This document shows positions 1 through 8,361 of a stretch of 63,900 nucleotides of DNA, piece by piece. The stretch covers positions 1 through 63,900 of the forward strand of contig NZ_SADB01000023.1 in NCBI RefSeq assembly GCF_009669305.1, in the 5' to 3' direction. Position 1 is the stretch's first letter. Each line of letters opens with the position of its first letter. Origin of the DNA: Ancylomarina sp. 16SWW S1-10-2 (GTDB lineage Bacteria; Bacteroidota; Bacteroidia; Bacteroidales; Marinifilaceae). The translations under genes were made by a program, and so were the position numbers. The notes below the pieces were generated by a model. The model did no database searches and was not told the origin of the DNA. It saw only the letters and a program-made list of their open reading frames with translations.

Positions 1-904
1 GCTTTCTAGGCCTATTATTTAGTTTATCTTGAACCCATTGTACTTTTTCATTTGTTATTCCATCAAAAGAAGATCCTTTAATGAAATATTGTCTAATTAA
101 ACCATTCGTATTTTCATTAGCACCTCTTTCCCAAGAATGATACGGTCTGGCAAAATAGACATCCAAATTAAGTTGTTCAGCAATCTGCTGGTGTTTAGCA
201 AACTCCTTCCCATTATCTGCCGTTATTGTATGTAGCAAATCTTTTATTGGATTTAGCGCCTCAACAGTTTCTTTTGCAAGCGGCTCAGCTTCTTTGCCTT
301 CTAAGAGACGTATCCAAACCATACCTGTGAGTCTATCATTAATAGTCAGTAAAGCACCTTTATGATTTTTCCCCATCACCGTATCTATTTCTAGGTCTCC
401 AAACCTTGACTTTTCATCAACTATTGTTGGACGTTTTTCAATACCAATACGGTTCTTTAATTGACCACGAGTATCCTTAGCACCTCCTCTTTTTCGGTAC
501 CTTTTTTTATTTCTCCAAAGGTGTGTATAAAGATCACCTCCAGCTTTCAGATCAGCCCAAATATGTTGATAAATACACTCATGTGAAACACAGGCTTGTC
601 CTTGTGCTTTCAAGCGACCTACAACCTGTTCTGGACTATAATCTTCTCTTATCAAAACCTCTACTTGAGTTTTTAATACTGGAGTGAAATTTCGATATTT
701 TGCCTTTTTAGAAAGACGATTTAAGTATTTAGTATGAGCTAATTCATATCTGTATTCTCCATTTCTTAGATCACAGTTTCTCTTTAATTCTCTACTTATT
801 ACTGATTTATCCTTTCCGATGGCTTTGGCTATCTCAATTTGTTGGTAGCCGCTTCCTTTCATTACCGAAATAGTATATCTTTGTTCTCTGGTTAATTGTC
901 CCAT
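1..904 (-). CDS. IS30-family transposase, cut by the window edge
   Basis: Reading leftward from the ATG at 904, an open frame of 301 codons runs off the left edge without a stop. The N-terminus (MGQLTREQRYTISVMKGSGY) and the helix-turn-helix part with KDKSVISRELKRN are typical of IS30 transposases. The integrase core shows D174 (LEIDTVMG), D230 (ITADNGKEF) and E264 (GANENTNG), the expected DDE triad, so the visible part looks catalytically intact. IS30 transposases are usually about 310-340 residues, so only a short C-terminal tail should be missing. The outer end of the element lies between 905 and about 1050, but the inverted repeat cannot be fixed because the other end is outside the window. 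Confidence 0.93.
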   Translation of the reverse strand, partial: MGQLTREQRYTISVMKGSGYQQIEIAKAIGKDKSVISRELKRNCDLRNGEYRYELAHTKYLNRLSKKAKYRNFTPVLKTQVEVLIREDYSPEQVVGRLKAQGQACVSHECIYQHIWADLKAGGDLYTHLWRNKKRYRKRGGAKDTRGQLKNRIGIEKRPTIVDEKSRFGDLEIDTVMGKNHKGALLTINDRLTGMVWIRLLEGKEAEPLAKETVEALNPIKDLLHTITADNGKEFAKHQQIAEQLNLDVYFARPYHSWERGANENTNGLIRQYFIKGSSFDGITNEKVQWVQDKLNNRPRK

Positions 905-960
905 ATTACAACTTTAGTTTGGCGATTTTAGTGGTAAAAAAAAGACTTTTATTCCACATA

Positions 961-992
961 GACAATGGGTGAGACTAATTCTCCTCATTGTC
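961..992. repeat. Imperfect hairpin upstream of the IS30 transposase
   Basis: GACAATG at 961 pairs with CATTGTC at 986-992, and the inner bases pair partly. It lies between the transposase start and the flanking gene, so it could be part of the element end or a structure that blocks transcription from outside. It has no clear U-run. Confidence 0.4.
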
Positions 993-1053
993 TTGAAAAA
1001 ATATATCTCCTTTTTTCATCTAAAATCCCATCAGTTGCATTTGTGACTTGAAT

Positions 1054-1200
1054 CTAAGATTTAATGAAATCTGATAAATTATACTCTTCCAATTCCCTGG
1101 TATCAATAAACGAATCAACCTTAAGATCAAACATAAACACCTTATAACCACAAACTTTCAATATACATTTAAAAGTCACTTGAGAATTCCATTTAATCAA
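1054..1200 (-). pseudogene. Possible gene remnant of about 48 codons
   Basis: On the minus strand a frame ends at a TAG at 1054-1056 and reads back to a TTG at 1200, with an in-frame stop just before it. The translation has protein-like composition, ending in DTRELEEYNLSDFIKS, but no ATG except an internal one. It sits between the IS30 element and the HAD-like gene. It may be the 3' remnant of a gene broken by the insertion, or a small gene with a non-ATG start. I do not recognise the family. Nothing else is seen between 905 and 1245. Confidence 0.3.
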
Positions 1201-1245
1201 ATAAATTTAATTTTAGCCAAAAACGACTCGTATTACCTATTGACA

Positions 1246-1662
1246 TCACTTCATAAAATACTTTCTGAAGAGCTTATTTAATCCACTTGCATTTTTCTGC
1301 TCAAATATTAAAGAAGCGTTATATTCTTTTCCAACAATTTTAAGGTAAATAGCACCCCAATCAGGCAAACCACCAAAATTACGGTCATCAATATAAATAT
1401 CAGCATTTATTTTTCGACTAATGCTTTCATCAAAAACCTCTTCTGGATAATTTTTATTCACAGCATAAAACTCAAGACCATTGGTTCTACAATACTCAAC
1501 GGCTTCTTTTAATTCTTTTCCAGAACGGTAAGTCCATAAAATCAAATCATGTCCTTGCTTTTGAATCAACTTTAAACTATCAAAGGCAAAAGGTATTTCT
1601 TTACCTAAATAAGGGTATCGATGCTCCACTATTGTACCATCAAAATCTACTGCTATCTTCAT
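1246..1662 (-). CDS. HAD-like hydrolase, BT0820 type
   Basis: A 138-residue cytoplasmic protein of the haloacid dehalogenase superfamily. Motif I is at the N-terminus (D6-F-D8-G-T, the nucleophile and acid/base aspartates), T44 in LWTYRSG fits motif II, and D92-D93 in YIDDRNFGG fits motif IV for Mg2+ binding. There is no large cap domain, which fits the short Bacteroidota family related to BT0820. The substrate is not known. It probably acts as a phosphatase on a small molecule. The gene stands alone and points toward the IS30 element, with about 470 bases before the divergent trxB. Confidence 0.85.
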   Translation of the reverse strand: MKIAVDFDGTIVEHRYPYLGKEIPFAFDSLKLIQKQGHDLILWTYRSGKELKEAVEYCRTNGLEFYAVNKNYPEEVFDESISRKINADIYIDDRNFGGLPDWGAIYLKIVGKEYNASLIFEQKNASGLNKLFRKYFMK

Positions 1663-2132
1663 TTTTACGAGTTGAATATTTTAGCTTAAAGTTTTAATTT
1701 ATCAATGTCTTAAATTATTAAAAGTATAGGATATTCAAGTTTAAAACGCATGTTTTTTTTGCTTTACGCTTATTTACTTTCCATACCACACAAGCACTAC
1801 TATTTAGAACTGATTCTAAAAAATGAACTTATTAGTAACTCCCTTTGGTTACATTTTATTAGAAAAACAGTTTAAACACAAAGAACAACAATCTTAACTA
1901 CCAGCTCAAAGACAACAACATACACATAACACACACTAAACAAACTTCATCATAATCAATTTATATTAGATACAATAATTATTAAGATACAATAAATAAA
2001 TAGAAATTATACTGATAACTTAAGTAAATTAAGAGTTTGAACATCTGAACTTATATAGATATTTTATAAATTTGCTCACACAAAGTTATTTAGAATTAGA
2101 ACAAAAAAACATAAATAGATCCTCTTAAGATT
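1663..2132. promoter_or_regulatory. Divergent intergenic region with the trxB promoter
   Basis: This 470-base gap separates the leftward HAD gene from trxB. TAAATTTG at 2067-2074 matches the Bacteroidota -7 consensus TANNTTTG, and TCTG at 2044-2047, 19 bases upstream, is a weak -33 element. The start of transcription would be near 2081, about 50 bases before the trxB ATG. No repeat or small gene was found in the rest. Confidence 0.55.
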
Positions 2133-3107
2133 ATGAACGTAGAAAACAAAACGACAACACCTAAAGGTGATATTGAAAAAGTAAAATGTCTAATTATTGG
2201 ATCAGGTCCTGCTGGATATACAGCTGCTATATACGCAGCTCGCGCAAATCTTAGTCCAGTAATTATAGAAGGAATGCAACCTGGTGGTCAATTAACAACA
2301 ACCACTGAAATTGATAATTTCCCTGGATACCCAGAAGGTATTACAGGCACTGAAATGATGGCTGATCTTAAAAAACAAGCTGAACGTTTTGGTACTGATT
2401 GCCGTTGGGGACTTGTTACTTCTGTAGATTTTTCTTCATATCCACACAAAGTGGTTGTTGATGGTAACAAAACCATCGAAGCTGAATCTGTTATTTTAGG
2501 AACTGGTGCAACTGCTAAATACTTAGGCCTTGAGACAGAAACGACATATGCAGGATCGGGCGTTTCCGCTTGTGCTACTTGCGATGGTTTCTTTTACCGT
2601 GGTAAAGATGTAGCTGTTGTTGGTGGTGGTGACACTGCTGCTGAAGAAGCAACATACCTAGCAGGTCTTTGTAATAAGGTATACTTAATTGTTCGTAAGC
2701 CATTTTTACGTGCATCAAAAGCTATGCAAGACCGTGTAAATCGTACTGAGAATATTGAAGTTCTTTACGAACACAACACAAAAGAAATTACAGGTGATGG
2801 CGTTGTTGAAGGTGTAACATTAATTAAGCGTCTTGGCCATGACGATGAACAAGAAGTTAAAATCAAAGTTGATGGTTTCTTCTTAGCTATTGGTCATACA
2901 CCAAACTCAGGTTTCTTTAAGCAATTTATCACTACTGATGCTAATGGTTATGTTATTACAGAACCAGACTCAACTCGAACTAATGTTCCTGGAGTATTCG
3001 CTTGCGGAGACCTTAAAGATTCTGTTTATCGTCAAGCTGTTACTTCGGCAGGTTCTGGCTGTATGGCAGCAATCGATGCTGAAAAATTTCTTGCTGAACG
3101 CGAGTAA
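2133..3107 (+). CDS. trxB: Thioredoxin reductase
   Basis: A 324-residue FAD/NADPH flavoenzyme that reduces oxidised thioredoxin in the cytoplasm. The FAD-binding glycine motif GSGPAGYTAA is near residue 23, the redox-active pair C147-A-T-C150 lies in SACATCDGFFY, and the NADPH motif GGGDTAAEEA follows. The C-terminal FAD motif with GVFACGDL is present. The length is slightly above the usual 310-320 because of a short N-terminal extension (MNVENKTTTPKGD). The ATG at 2133 is supported by the promoter at 2067. The gene is monocistronic and ends at a strong hairpin. Confidence 0.97.
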   Translation: MNVENKTTTPKGDIEKVKCLIIGSGPAGYTAAIYAARANLSPVIIEGMQPGGQLTTTTEIDNFPGYPEGITGTEMMADLKKQAERFGTDCRWGLVTSVDFSSYPHKVVVDGNKTIEAESVILGTGATAKYLGLETETTYAGSGVSACATCDGFFYRGKDVAVVGGGDTAAEEATYLAGLCNKVYLIVRKPFLRASKAMQDRVNRTENIEVLYEHNTKEITGDGVVEGVTLIKRLGHDDEQEVKIKVDGFFLAIGHTPNSGFFKQFITTDANGYVITEPDSTRTNVPGVFACGDLKDSVYRQAVTSAGSGCMAAIDAEKFLAERE

Positions 3108-3128
3108 TTTCACACAATATAAAACATT

Positions 3129-3158
3129 AAAATGCCACCATTTATTGGTGGCATTTTT
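3129..3158 (+). terminator. Rho-independent terminator of trxB
   Basis: AATGCCACC at 3131-3139 pairs perfectly with GGTGGCATT at 3147-3155, followed by T residues. It begins about 20 bases after the trxB stop. Confidence 0.85.
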
Positions 3159-3183
3159 GGTTTCTTACCTAATATTGGCAAAT

Positions 3184-3215
3184 AAAAAAACGCTCCTTTT
3201 TATAAAGAGCGTTTC
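3184..3215 (-). terminator. Terminator of the BFD-like gene
   Basis: An inverted repeat of AACGCTC with GAGCGTT, followed on the minus strand by a run of seven T residues. It lies about 25 bases past the stop of the leftward [2Fe-2S] gene. Confidence 0.8.
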
Positions 3216-3237
3216 ATATCTATTTAAAACATTTAGC

Positions 3238-3459
3238 TTACCATAATTTAAACCGATTACTTGCTTCGGGCTTTTTTGCGGCTACCTTAGGAACTTCAGA
3301 ATCTAGAATTGAGTTAATATAACTCATACACTTACCACATCCTGTATTAGCTCCAGTATATCGACGAATTTCTTCGATAGTGGTAGCATATTTTTCATGA
3401 ATAGCTTTATCTATAGTATCTCTGTCAACCATCTGACAATTACAAACAATATCTCTCAT
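3238..3459 (-). CDS. BFD-like [2Fe-2S]-binding protein
   Basis: A 73-residue protein of the bacterioferritin-associated ferredoxin family. It has the four cysteines in the family spacing: C6-x-C8 near the N-terminus and C41-x-x-C44 in the NTGCGKC motif. These bind one [2Fe-2S] cluster. The C-terminal tail rich in Lys and Ala is not part of the domain. In related bacteria such short proteins may give electrons for iron release from bacterioferritin or act as assembly modules, but no bacterioferritin gene is nearby, so the partner is not known. It is a single gene converging with trxB. Confidence 0.85.
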   Translation of the reverse strand: MRDIVCNCQMVDRDTIDKAIHEKYATTIEEIRRYTGANTGCGKCMSYINSILDSEVPKVAAKKPEASNRFKLW

Positions 3460-3614
3460 TATATCTTGTATTTTCTACATTTACACACATTAAAGGCTCT
3501 GCTCAATTACAATATCTTTCAACTGCTAAACCTCACTACTAAGAACAAAGATATAAAAAAGACTCATTATTTAAAATGAGTCTACATAGATATTATTGAT
3601 ATGCTGATTGAATC

Positions 3615-4394
3615 TTACAATTGATTCTCCATAAAGATCTTCATATTTCGATACATATCAATCACATCATCACTTTTAGAAAGTGTCTCAAAAATTGATT
3701 TTACATATCCTCCTTCACTTATCATCTTAAAGCTTTTCTTGTTATTCATATCAAAAATCCAAGACATTTGCGACAACTTCAAATCATTTAAATTTTGAAC
3801 ATCATCACGATTCGCGACTTTATCATTCATTACAGCTTTATATATTTTCTTAGAAATACCAGGCGTATCCTTAAGATCCATATCTAAACGACTATTAGGA
3901 TAAACTTTCTTATGTGTATAGTAATCAGACACAATCCTTAATACATCAATTCTATCTGCATCACGAAGCAAATAAATTAAAGTAAGAAATTGATCATCTT
4001 CAACTTCAGGTAATTTATTTGTGTCATAGTTATTCACACAATCAACAACAAGTTGCCTTTCTCTCTCATTTAAAACACTTAGAACTTCATGTTCCTCAAT
4101 CACTTTCAGTCCAATTTGAATATGATTCGATTCCTCATCATCAACATAAGTTCCAGACTTTACGAGTTGCTCTAAACGACCAATATCATGTAAAACGGCA
4201 CTAATCTTTAGTAAAAATAAGTCTGATTCATCAAGATCTATAGTTGTTGCCAACTCCATCACATTTTCTTCTACACGAAAGGCGTGTTCTTTAATTAAGT
4301 TGATATTCATTAATATCTCTGAATCTTCACTCGAAAATTCCGAAATATAAGCATCATACCAAGTTCTAATCTTATTATAGGATTCTTGTATCAC
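3615..4394 (-). CDS. HD-domain phosphohydrolase-like protein
   Basis: A 259-residue cytoplasmic protein with the HD metal-binding residues H37 (KEHAFRV), H69-D70 (AVLHDIGR) and D145 (LLRDADRID), and a probable extra ligand H91 (ESNHIQIG). This pattern belongs to the HD/PDEase superfamily of metal-dependent phosphohydrolases. The C-terminal 90 residues carry no motif I recognise. The substrate cannot be told from the sequence; there is no GGDEF, RelA or HD-GYP signature. The gene is monocistronic with a clear -7 promoter element just upstream. Confidence 0.8.
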   Translation of the reverse strand: MIQESYNKIRTWYDAYISEFSSEDSEILMNINLIKEHAFRVEENVMELATTIDLDESDLFLLKISAVLHDIGRLEQLVKSGTYVDDEESNHIQIGLKVIEEHEVLSVLNERERQLVVDCVNNYDTNKLPEVEDDQFLTLIYLLRDADRIDVLRIVSDYYTHKKVYPNSRLDMDLKDTPGISKKIYKAVMNDKVANRDDVQNLNDLKLSQMSWIFDMNNKKSFKMISEGGYVKSIFETLSKSDDVIDMYRNMKIFMENQL

Positions 4395-4419
4395 TTTATA
4401 TCTAATTTGATAATTCTTG

Positions 4420-4427
4420 CAAAACTA
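4420..4427 (-). promoter_or_regulatory. -7 promoter element of the HD-domain gene
   Basis: On the minus strand the bases read TAGTTTTG, matching TANNTTTG, 26 bases upstream of the ATG at 4394. Confidence 0.5.
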
Positions 4428-4710
4428 CATTATTTCATCAAATTGTAAAAGGTTTTTAAACACGAGAATTTTTTTTTAGGCCTTATATAATTTCATCAAA
4501 GGATATTCACATATCAATCAAGTCATTAAAGGAAGTCAATATTTTAAATAAAAATTAAAAACAATTTTAAAAACCAATTTCAGTAATGGAAAAGCTCAAG
4601 CAAATCTTAATTTTAGATTATATTTTTATGAGCTAAACCGTTAAAAAGTATTATTTTCGCATCAAGATTATAAGTCTTTATTCGGAAAGAATAAAATTGA
4701 TTTCAAAAAG
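4428..4710. promoter_or_regulatory. Divergent intergenic region before nadB
   Basis: This region holds the upstream part of the HD gene promoter and the leader of the NAD operon. TATTTTCG at 4652-4659 is a near match to TANNTTTG and may be the nadB promoter. No NiaR or NrtR site was recognised, and no riboswitch structure is apparent. Confidence 0.35.
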
Positions 4711-6291
4711 ATGTCTACAGAAAAAGAGTGTGATTTTTTGATTATTGGTAGTGGATTAGCTGGACTTTATGCAGCTAATTACGCATCCAAGTTTGGTCGC
4801 GTAGTTATTGTAACTAAAGCGAAAATTAATGTTAGTAATTCCTATTATGCCCAGGGCGGTATTGCTGCAGTTACAAATCCTGACGACTCTCCTGATTTTC
4901 ATCAAGAAGATACCTTTATAGCTGGAGGTGGATTATGTGATTTTTCTCCCGTTAACACGCTCGTAAACGAAGGTCCTGAAAGAATCAAAGATCTTATAGA
5001 GATGGGGATGCAATTTGACACATTTGAAGGTCATTTATCTCGCGGTCTCGAAGGTGGTCATCACAAAAGAAGAATATTACATGCAGGTGGCGATTCTACG
5101 GGGAAAGAATTAATTAAATTTCTTATTCAAAAGACGCTAGATAACAAAAAAATTGAAGTCATTGAAAATCAACTTGTTTATAAATTACTTTGTAAAAATG
5201 GACAATGTTTTGGTGCGCTTACATACAATAATATTGATAATACAAACCTTAAAGTAACAGCTAAAAATACATTTTTAGCTATGGGTGGTGCTTCAGCTAT
5301 ATATCGCAGAACAACCAACCCAGAAACAACTGTTGGTGATGGTATTGCTTTAGCATTTGCCGAAGGTGTTGAAGTTGAAGATATGGAATTTATTCAATTT
5401 CATCCAACAGCTTTCTACTCTAAAACTGGTGAAACCTTTTTAATAAGTGAAGCCGTTCGTGGAGAAGGTGCGTACTTGTATAATAAAAAAGGAGAACGTT
5501 TCATGCTAAATAAACATGAATTAGCAGAACTTGCTCCTCGTGATATTGTTGCCCGCTCAATATTTGAGCAAATGCAAGACAATAATGACGACTATGTCTA
5601 CTTGACACTTGATCATCTCGACTCCAACATTATAAAACAACGCTTTCCAACACTTCTTAAAAGATGTGCTGATTTAGGAGTAGATATGTGCAAACGAGTA
5701 CCCATCGCTCCTGCTGCTCACTATATGGTTGGTGGTGTTCGAACTAGTTTAGATGCTGAAACAAATGTTTCTAATTTATACTGTTTTGGAGAACTTGCTT
5801 CATCAGGTGTTATGGGAGCAAATAGACTTGCATCCAATTCACTTTTAGAATGTTTGGTCTTTGGTAAGCGTGCAATTATTCATGCAAATAAGCAATCGAC
5901 CAATTCAACTAAACCTGAATTTAACTCAATAAAACTACATTCTAATCCAGAATTAGAAGAAAAGTTCTTAAGTCAAGTGAATCAAATTGCAGATTTAATG
6001 AATAACCAACTTGGTATTGTTCGTTGCCAAAAAGAAATTTGTGATCTAATAAATACCTTAGAATCTATAAAAAAAGATTTCCCTTTAGAGGATAATGAAT
6101 ATTACAGTACTAGACTGCTAAACTTATTACAAGTTTGCAATATTATGGCCAAAGCTGCTCTTCAAAGAGAAGAAAGTCGTGGAGGTCATATTCGAAGTGA
6201 TTTTGATCACGTCAGCAAATCCTTTTTAGCTCATTCAATACAAACCAAAGACAAAGACTTGCGCTTTGTTCCCGTAGAAAACAACCAATAA
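4711..6291 (+). CDS. nadB: L-aspartate oxidase
   Basis: A 526-residue FAD enzyme that oxidises L-aspartate to iminoaspartate, the first step of de novo NAD synthesis. The dinucleotide motif G13-S-G15-L-A-G18 is at the N-terminus, and the succinate dehydrogenase/fumarate reductase-type blocks YYAQGGIAA, HHKRRILHAGG, MEFIQFHPTA and ANRLASNSLLE follow in order. The C-terminal helical part with EESRGGHIRSDF is complete. The length is normal for NadB. It is the first gene of a three-gene operon; only two bases separate its stop from the nadC start. Confusion with a fumarate reductase subunit is unlikely because of the nadC and nadA neighbours. Confidence 0.97.
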   Translation: MSTEKECDFLIIGSGLAGLYAANYASKFGRVVIVTKAKINVSNSYYAQGGIAAVTNPDDSPDFHQEDTFIAGGGLCDFSPVNTLVNEGPERIKDLIEMGMQFDTFEGHLSRGLEGGHHKRRILHAGGDSTGKELIKFLIQKTLDNKKIEVIENQLVYKLLCKNGQCFGALTYNNIDNTNLKVTAKNTFLAMGGASAIYRRTTNPETTVGDGIALAFAEGVEVEDMEFIQFHPTAFYSKTGETFLISEAVRGEGAYLYNKKGERFMLNKHELAELAPRDIVARSIFEQMQDNNDDYVYLTLDHLDSNIIKQRFPTLLKRCADLGVDMCKRVPIAPAAHYMVGGVRTSLDAETNVSNLYCFGELASSGVMGANRLASNSLLECLVFGKRAIIHANKQSTNSTKPEFNSIKLHSNPELEEKFLSQVNQIADLMNNQLGIVRCQKEICDLINTLESIKKDFPLEDNEYYSTRLLNLLQVCNIMAKAALQREESRGGHIRSDFDHVSKSFLAHSIQTKDKDLRFVPVENNQ

Positions 6292-6293
6292 AT

Positions 6294-7145
6294 ATGGAAG
6301 AAACCGGACTAAACAAACAAGAAGTCGATTTCATTATAGATCACGCCTTTCGCGAAGATATTGGAACAGGTGATATTACAAGCAATAGTATAATTCCCGA
6401 AAATGCAACAGCAAAAGCTACTATGACAGCAAAAGCTGATGGCGTAATTGCAGGTTTACCAATTGCTAAAAGAGTTTTTGAAAAATTAGACACCAATCTT
6501 ATATGGCAACCTAATGTGAAAGATGGTGACCAAGTAAAGAAAGGTGATTTAATTGTTGAAATTGAAGCTAGCTTTAGAGCCCTTCTTACAGGAGAACGAT
6601 TAGCTTTAAATTTTCTTCAACGCTTATCGGGTATAGCAAGCGAAACGGCTAAATACGTAAAAGAAGTTGAAGGCACAAAAGTGAAAATTCTAGATACACG
6701 TAAAACTGTTCCTGGACTACGTATCTTCGATAAATATGCAGTTAAAATGGGTGGCGGAACTAATCACCGCATTGGTTTATTCGATTTAGCTATGATTAAG
6801 GACAATCATATTAAAATTGCTGGTGGTATTGAAAAAGCCGTAAATCAGGTAAGAAAAGCAATCGCTGCTGATATTAAAATTGAAGTTGAGACTACTAATC
6901 TTGACGAGGTTGCTCAAGCTATAAATGCAGGTGCTGACATTATTATGCTTGACAATATGAGCAATGAGCTAATGACAGAAGCTGTAAAACGTATAAATAA
7001 TAGATGTCTTGTTGAAGCCTCAGGAAATATGAACATTTCACGTTTAAAAAGTGTTGCTGCAACAGGTATTGATGTAATTTCAGTAGGTGCTTTAACTCAT
7101 TCGGTTATTGCATTAGATATAAGTCAGAATATTTGCCAATTATAA
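6294..7145 (+). CDS. nadC: Nicotinate-nucleotide pyrophosphorylase (carboxylating)
   Basis: A 283-residue quinolinate phosphoribosyltransferase, which turns quinolinate and PRPP into nicotinate mononucleotide, CO2 and pyrophosphate. The N-terminal EDIGTGDITS and the central block around residues 130-175 (LDTRKTVPGLR, GGGTNHRIGL, IKDNHI) are diagnostic. The C-terminal VEASGNMN and DVISVGALTHS blocks are present. The start at 6294, two bases after the nadB stop, points to translational coupling. The product is cytoplasmic and acts after NadB and NadA. Confidence 0.97.
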   Translation: MEETGLNKQEVDFIIDHAFREDIGTGDITSNSIIPENATAKATMTAKADGVIAGLPIAKRVFEKLDTNLIWQPNVKDGDQVKKGDLIVEIEASFRALLTGERLALNFLQRLSGIASETAKYVKEVEGTKVKILDTRKTVPGLRIFDKYAVKMGGGTNHRIGLFDLAMIKDNHIKIAGGIEKAVNQVRKAIAADIKIEVETTNLDEVAQAINAGADIIMLDNMSNELMTEAVKRINNRCLVEASGNMNISRLKSVAATGIDVISVGALTHSVIALDISQNICQL

Positions 7146-7182
7146 ATAGCATTGTAAACTTTTAATTACATCAAATATTAAG

Positions 7183-8109
7183 ATGGAAAAACAAGACATA
7201 ATCGAACAGATTAAAAGCTTGAAAACGCAGAAAAATGCTGTTATTCTTGCACATTATTATACTGACCCAGATATTCAAGACCTCGCAGATTACATAGGAG
7301 ATTCTTTAGGTTTAGCACGTCAGGCCGCTGAGACTACAGCTGATATAATTGTATTTTGTGGTGTTCATTTTATGGCTGAAACGGCTGCAATAACCTCTCC
7401 AGAAAAAAAGGTTTTAATACCAGCTCAAGCTTGCGGTTGCTCTTTAGCTGAAAGCATTACTGCTGCTGATATTAGAAAATGGAAAGATGCTAACCCAGAT
7501 GGTTTAGTTGTATCCTATGTAAATACAACTGCTGAAGTTAAAGCAGAGACAGACTATTGTTGTACCTCGTCAAACGCAATAAAAGTCATAGAACATTTAG
7601 GTAAGGATCAAAAAATATTCTTTACGCCAGATAAGAATCTAGGTGCTTATTTGAATAAGGAAACCGGTTCTAATATGGAACTTTGGGATGGAGATTGCTG
7701 TGTTCATGAATTCATATCTTCAAAATTGGTATTAGATATGCATCAACAATATCCTGAGGCAGATATTCTAATTCATCCAGAAAGTAGTTGTTCTAGTGAT
7801 GATGCAATATTAAATCATCCAAGCACTTTTTTTTATGCAACTTCTGGCATAATTAAACATGCCAAAGAGTCGAATAAAAAACAGTTTATAATTGCAACAG
7901 AAAAAGGCACATTACATCAACTTCAAAAAGAGAATCCTGATAAAGAATTTATTCTTGTTGATCCTAAAGTTATTTGTAGCTCGATGAAAAAAGTTACACT
8001 GAAAGGTTTATATGAAGCCTTACTTTACGAACAATATCGAGTTGTAATAGATCCTGAAATATCGAAAAAAGCACGACTCTCTATTAGTCGAATGTTAGAA
8101 ATTGGATAA
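7183..8109 (+). CDS. nadA: Quinolinate synthase
   Basis: A 308-residue [4Fe-4S] enzyme that condenses iminoaspartate with dihydroxyacetone phosphate to give quinolinate. The three conserved cluster-ligand regions are visible: C86 in ACGCSLAE, C172 or C173 in GDCCVHEF, and C265 in ICSSMKK. The N-terminal ILAHYYTDPDIQDLADYIGDS block binds substrate. There are several more cysteines than needed (C59, C84, C126, C127, C203). The gene is 37 bases behind nadC and ends in a strong terminator, closing the operon. Confidence 0.97.
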   Translation: MEKQDIIEQIKSLKTQKNAVILAHYYTDPDIQDLADYIGDSLGLARQAAETTADIIVFCGVHFMAETAAITSPEKKVLIPAQACGCSLAESITAADIRKWKDANPDGLVVSYVNTTAEVKAETDYCCTSSNAIKVIEHLGKDQKIFFTPDKNLGAYLNKETGSNMELWDGDCCVHEFISSKLVLDMHQQYPEADILIHPESSCSSDDAILNHPSTFFYATSGIIKHAKESNKKQFIIATEKGTLHQLQKENPDKEFILVDPKVICSSMKKVTLKGLYEALLYEQYRVVIDPEISKKARLSISRMLEIG

Positions 8110-8115
8110 ATATTT

Positions 8116-8148
8116 TAAGCCTTGTCAGTATATGACAAGGCTTTTTTT
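8116..8148 (+). terminator. Terminator of the nadBCA operon
   Basis: AGCCTTGTCA pairs perfectly with TGACAAGGCT around a five-base loop, followed by seven T residues, right after the nadA stop. Confidence 0.9.
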
Positions 8149-8281
8149 ATGTGCATACAACACCTTTAAAACAGAGATAAACTAAGCTATTTCTGTCATA
8201 ATAAAACAATTAATTCCTTCCATCACAAGTCGATTTATAAGCATTCTAACTATTTTACACTCTATTTTATATAGAAAACGT

Positions 8282-8361
8282 TATCTTTGCTCTTCGAAAA
8301 AATCATGATAACCTCTTATTATTCATGATTATACCTATTAACCCTATTACAAGCCACATAT
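8282..8361 (+). promoter_or_regulatory. Promoter and leader of the first TPR kinase
   Basis: TATCTTTG at 8282-8289 matches TANNTTTG and lies 73 bases before the ATG. The leader from about 8300 to 8361 is nearly the same as the leader at 10799-10860 before the second kinase, so the control region was copied along with the gene. Confidence 0.6.

Noticed and set aside
961-992. The terminal inverted repeat of the IS30 element
   Set aside because: It is a hairpin rather than one copy of a terminal repeat, and the opposite end is outside the window, so no match can be made.
2890-3246. A 118-codon plus-strand frame overlapping the end of trxB
   Set aside because: It is a shadow in another frame of trxB, running through the trxB terminator.
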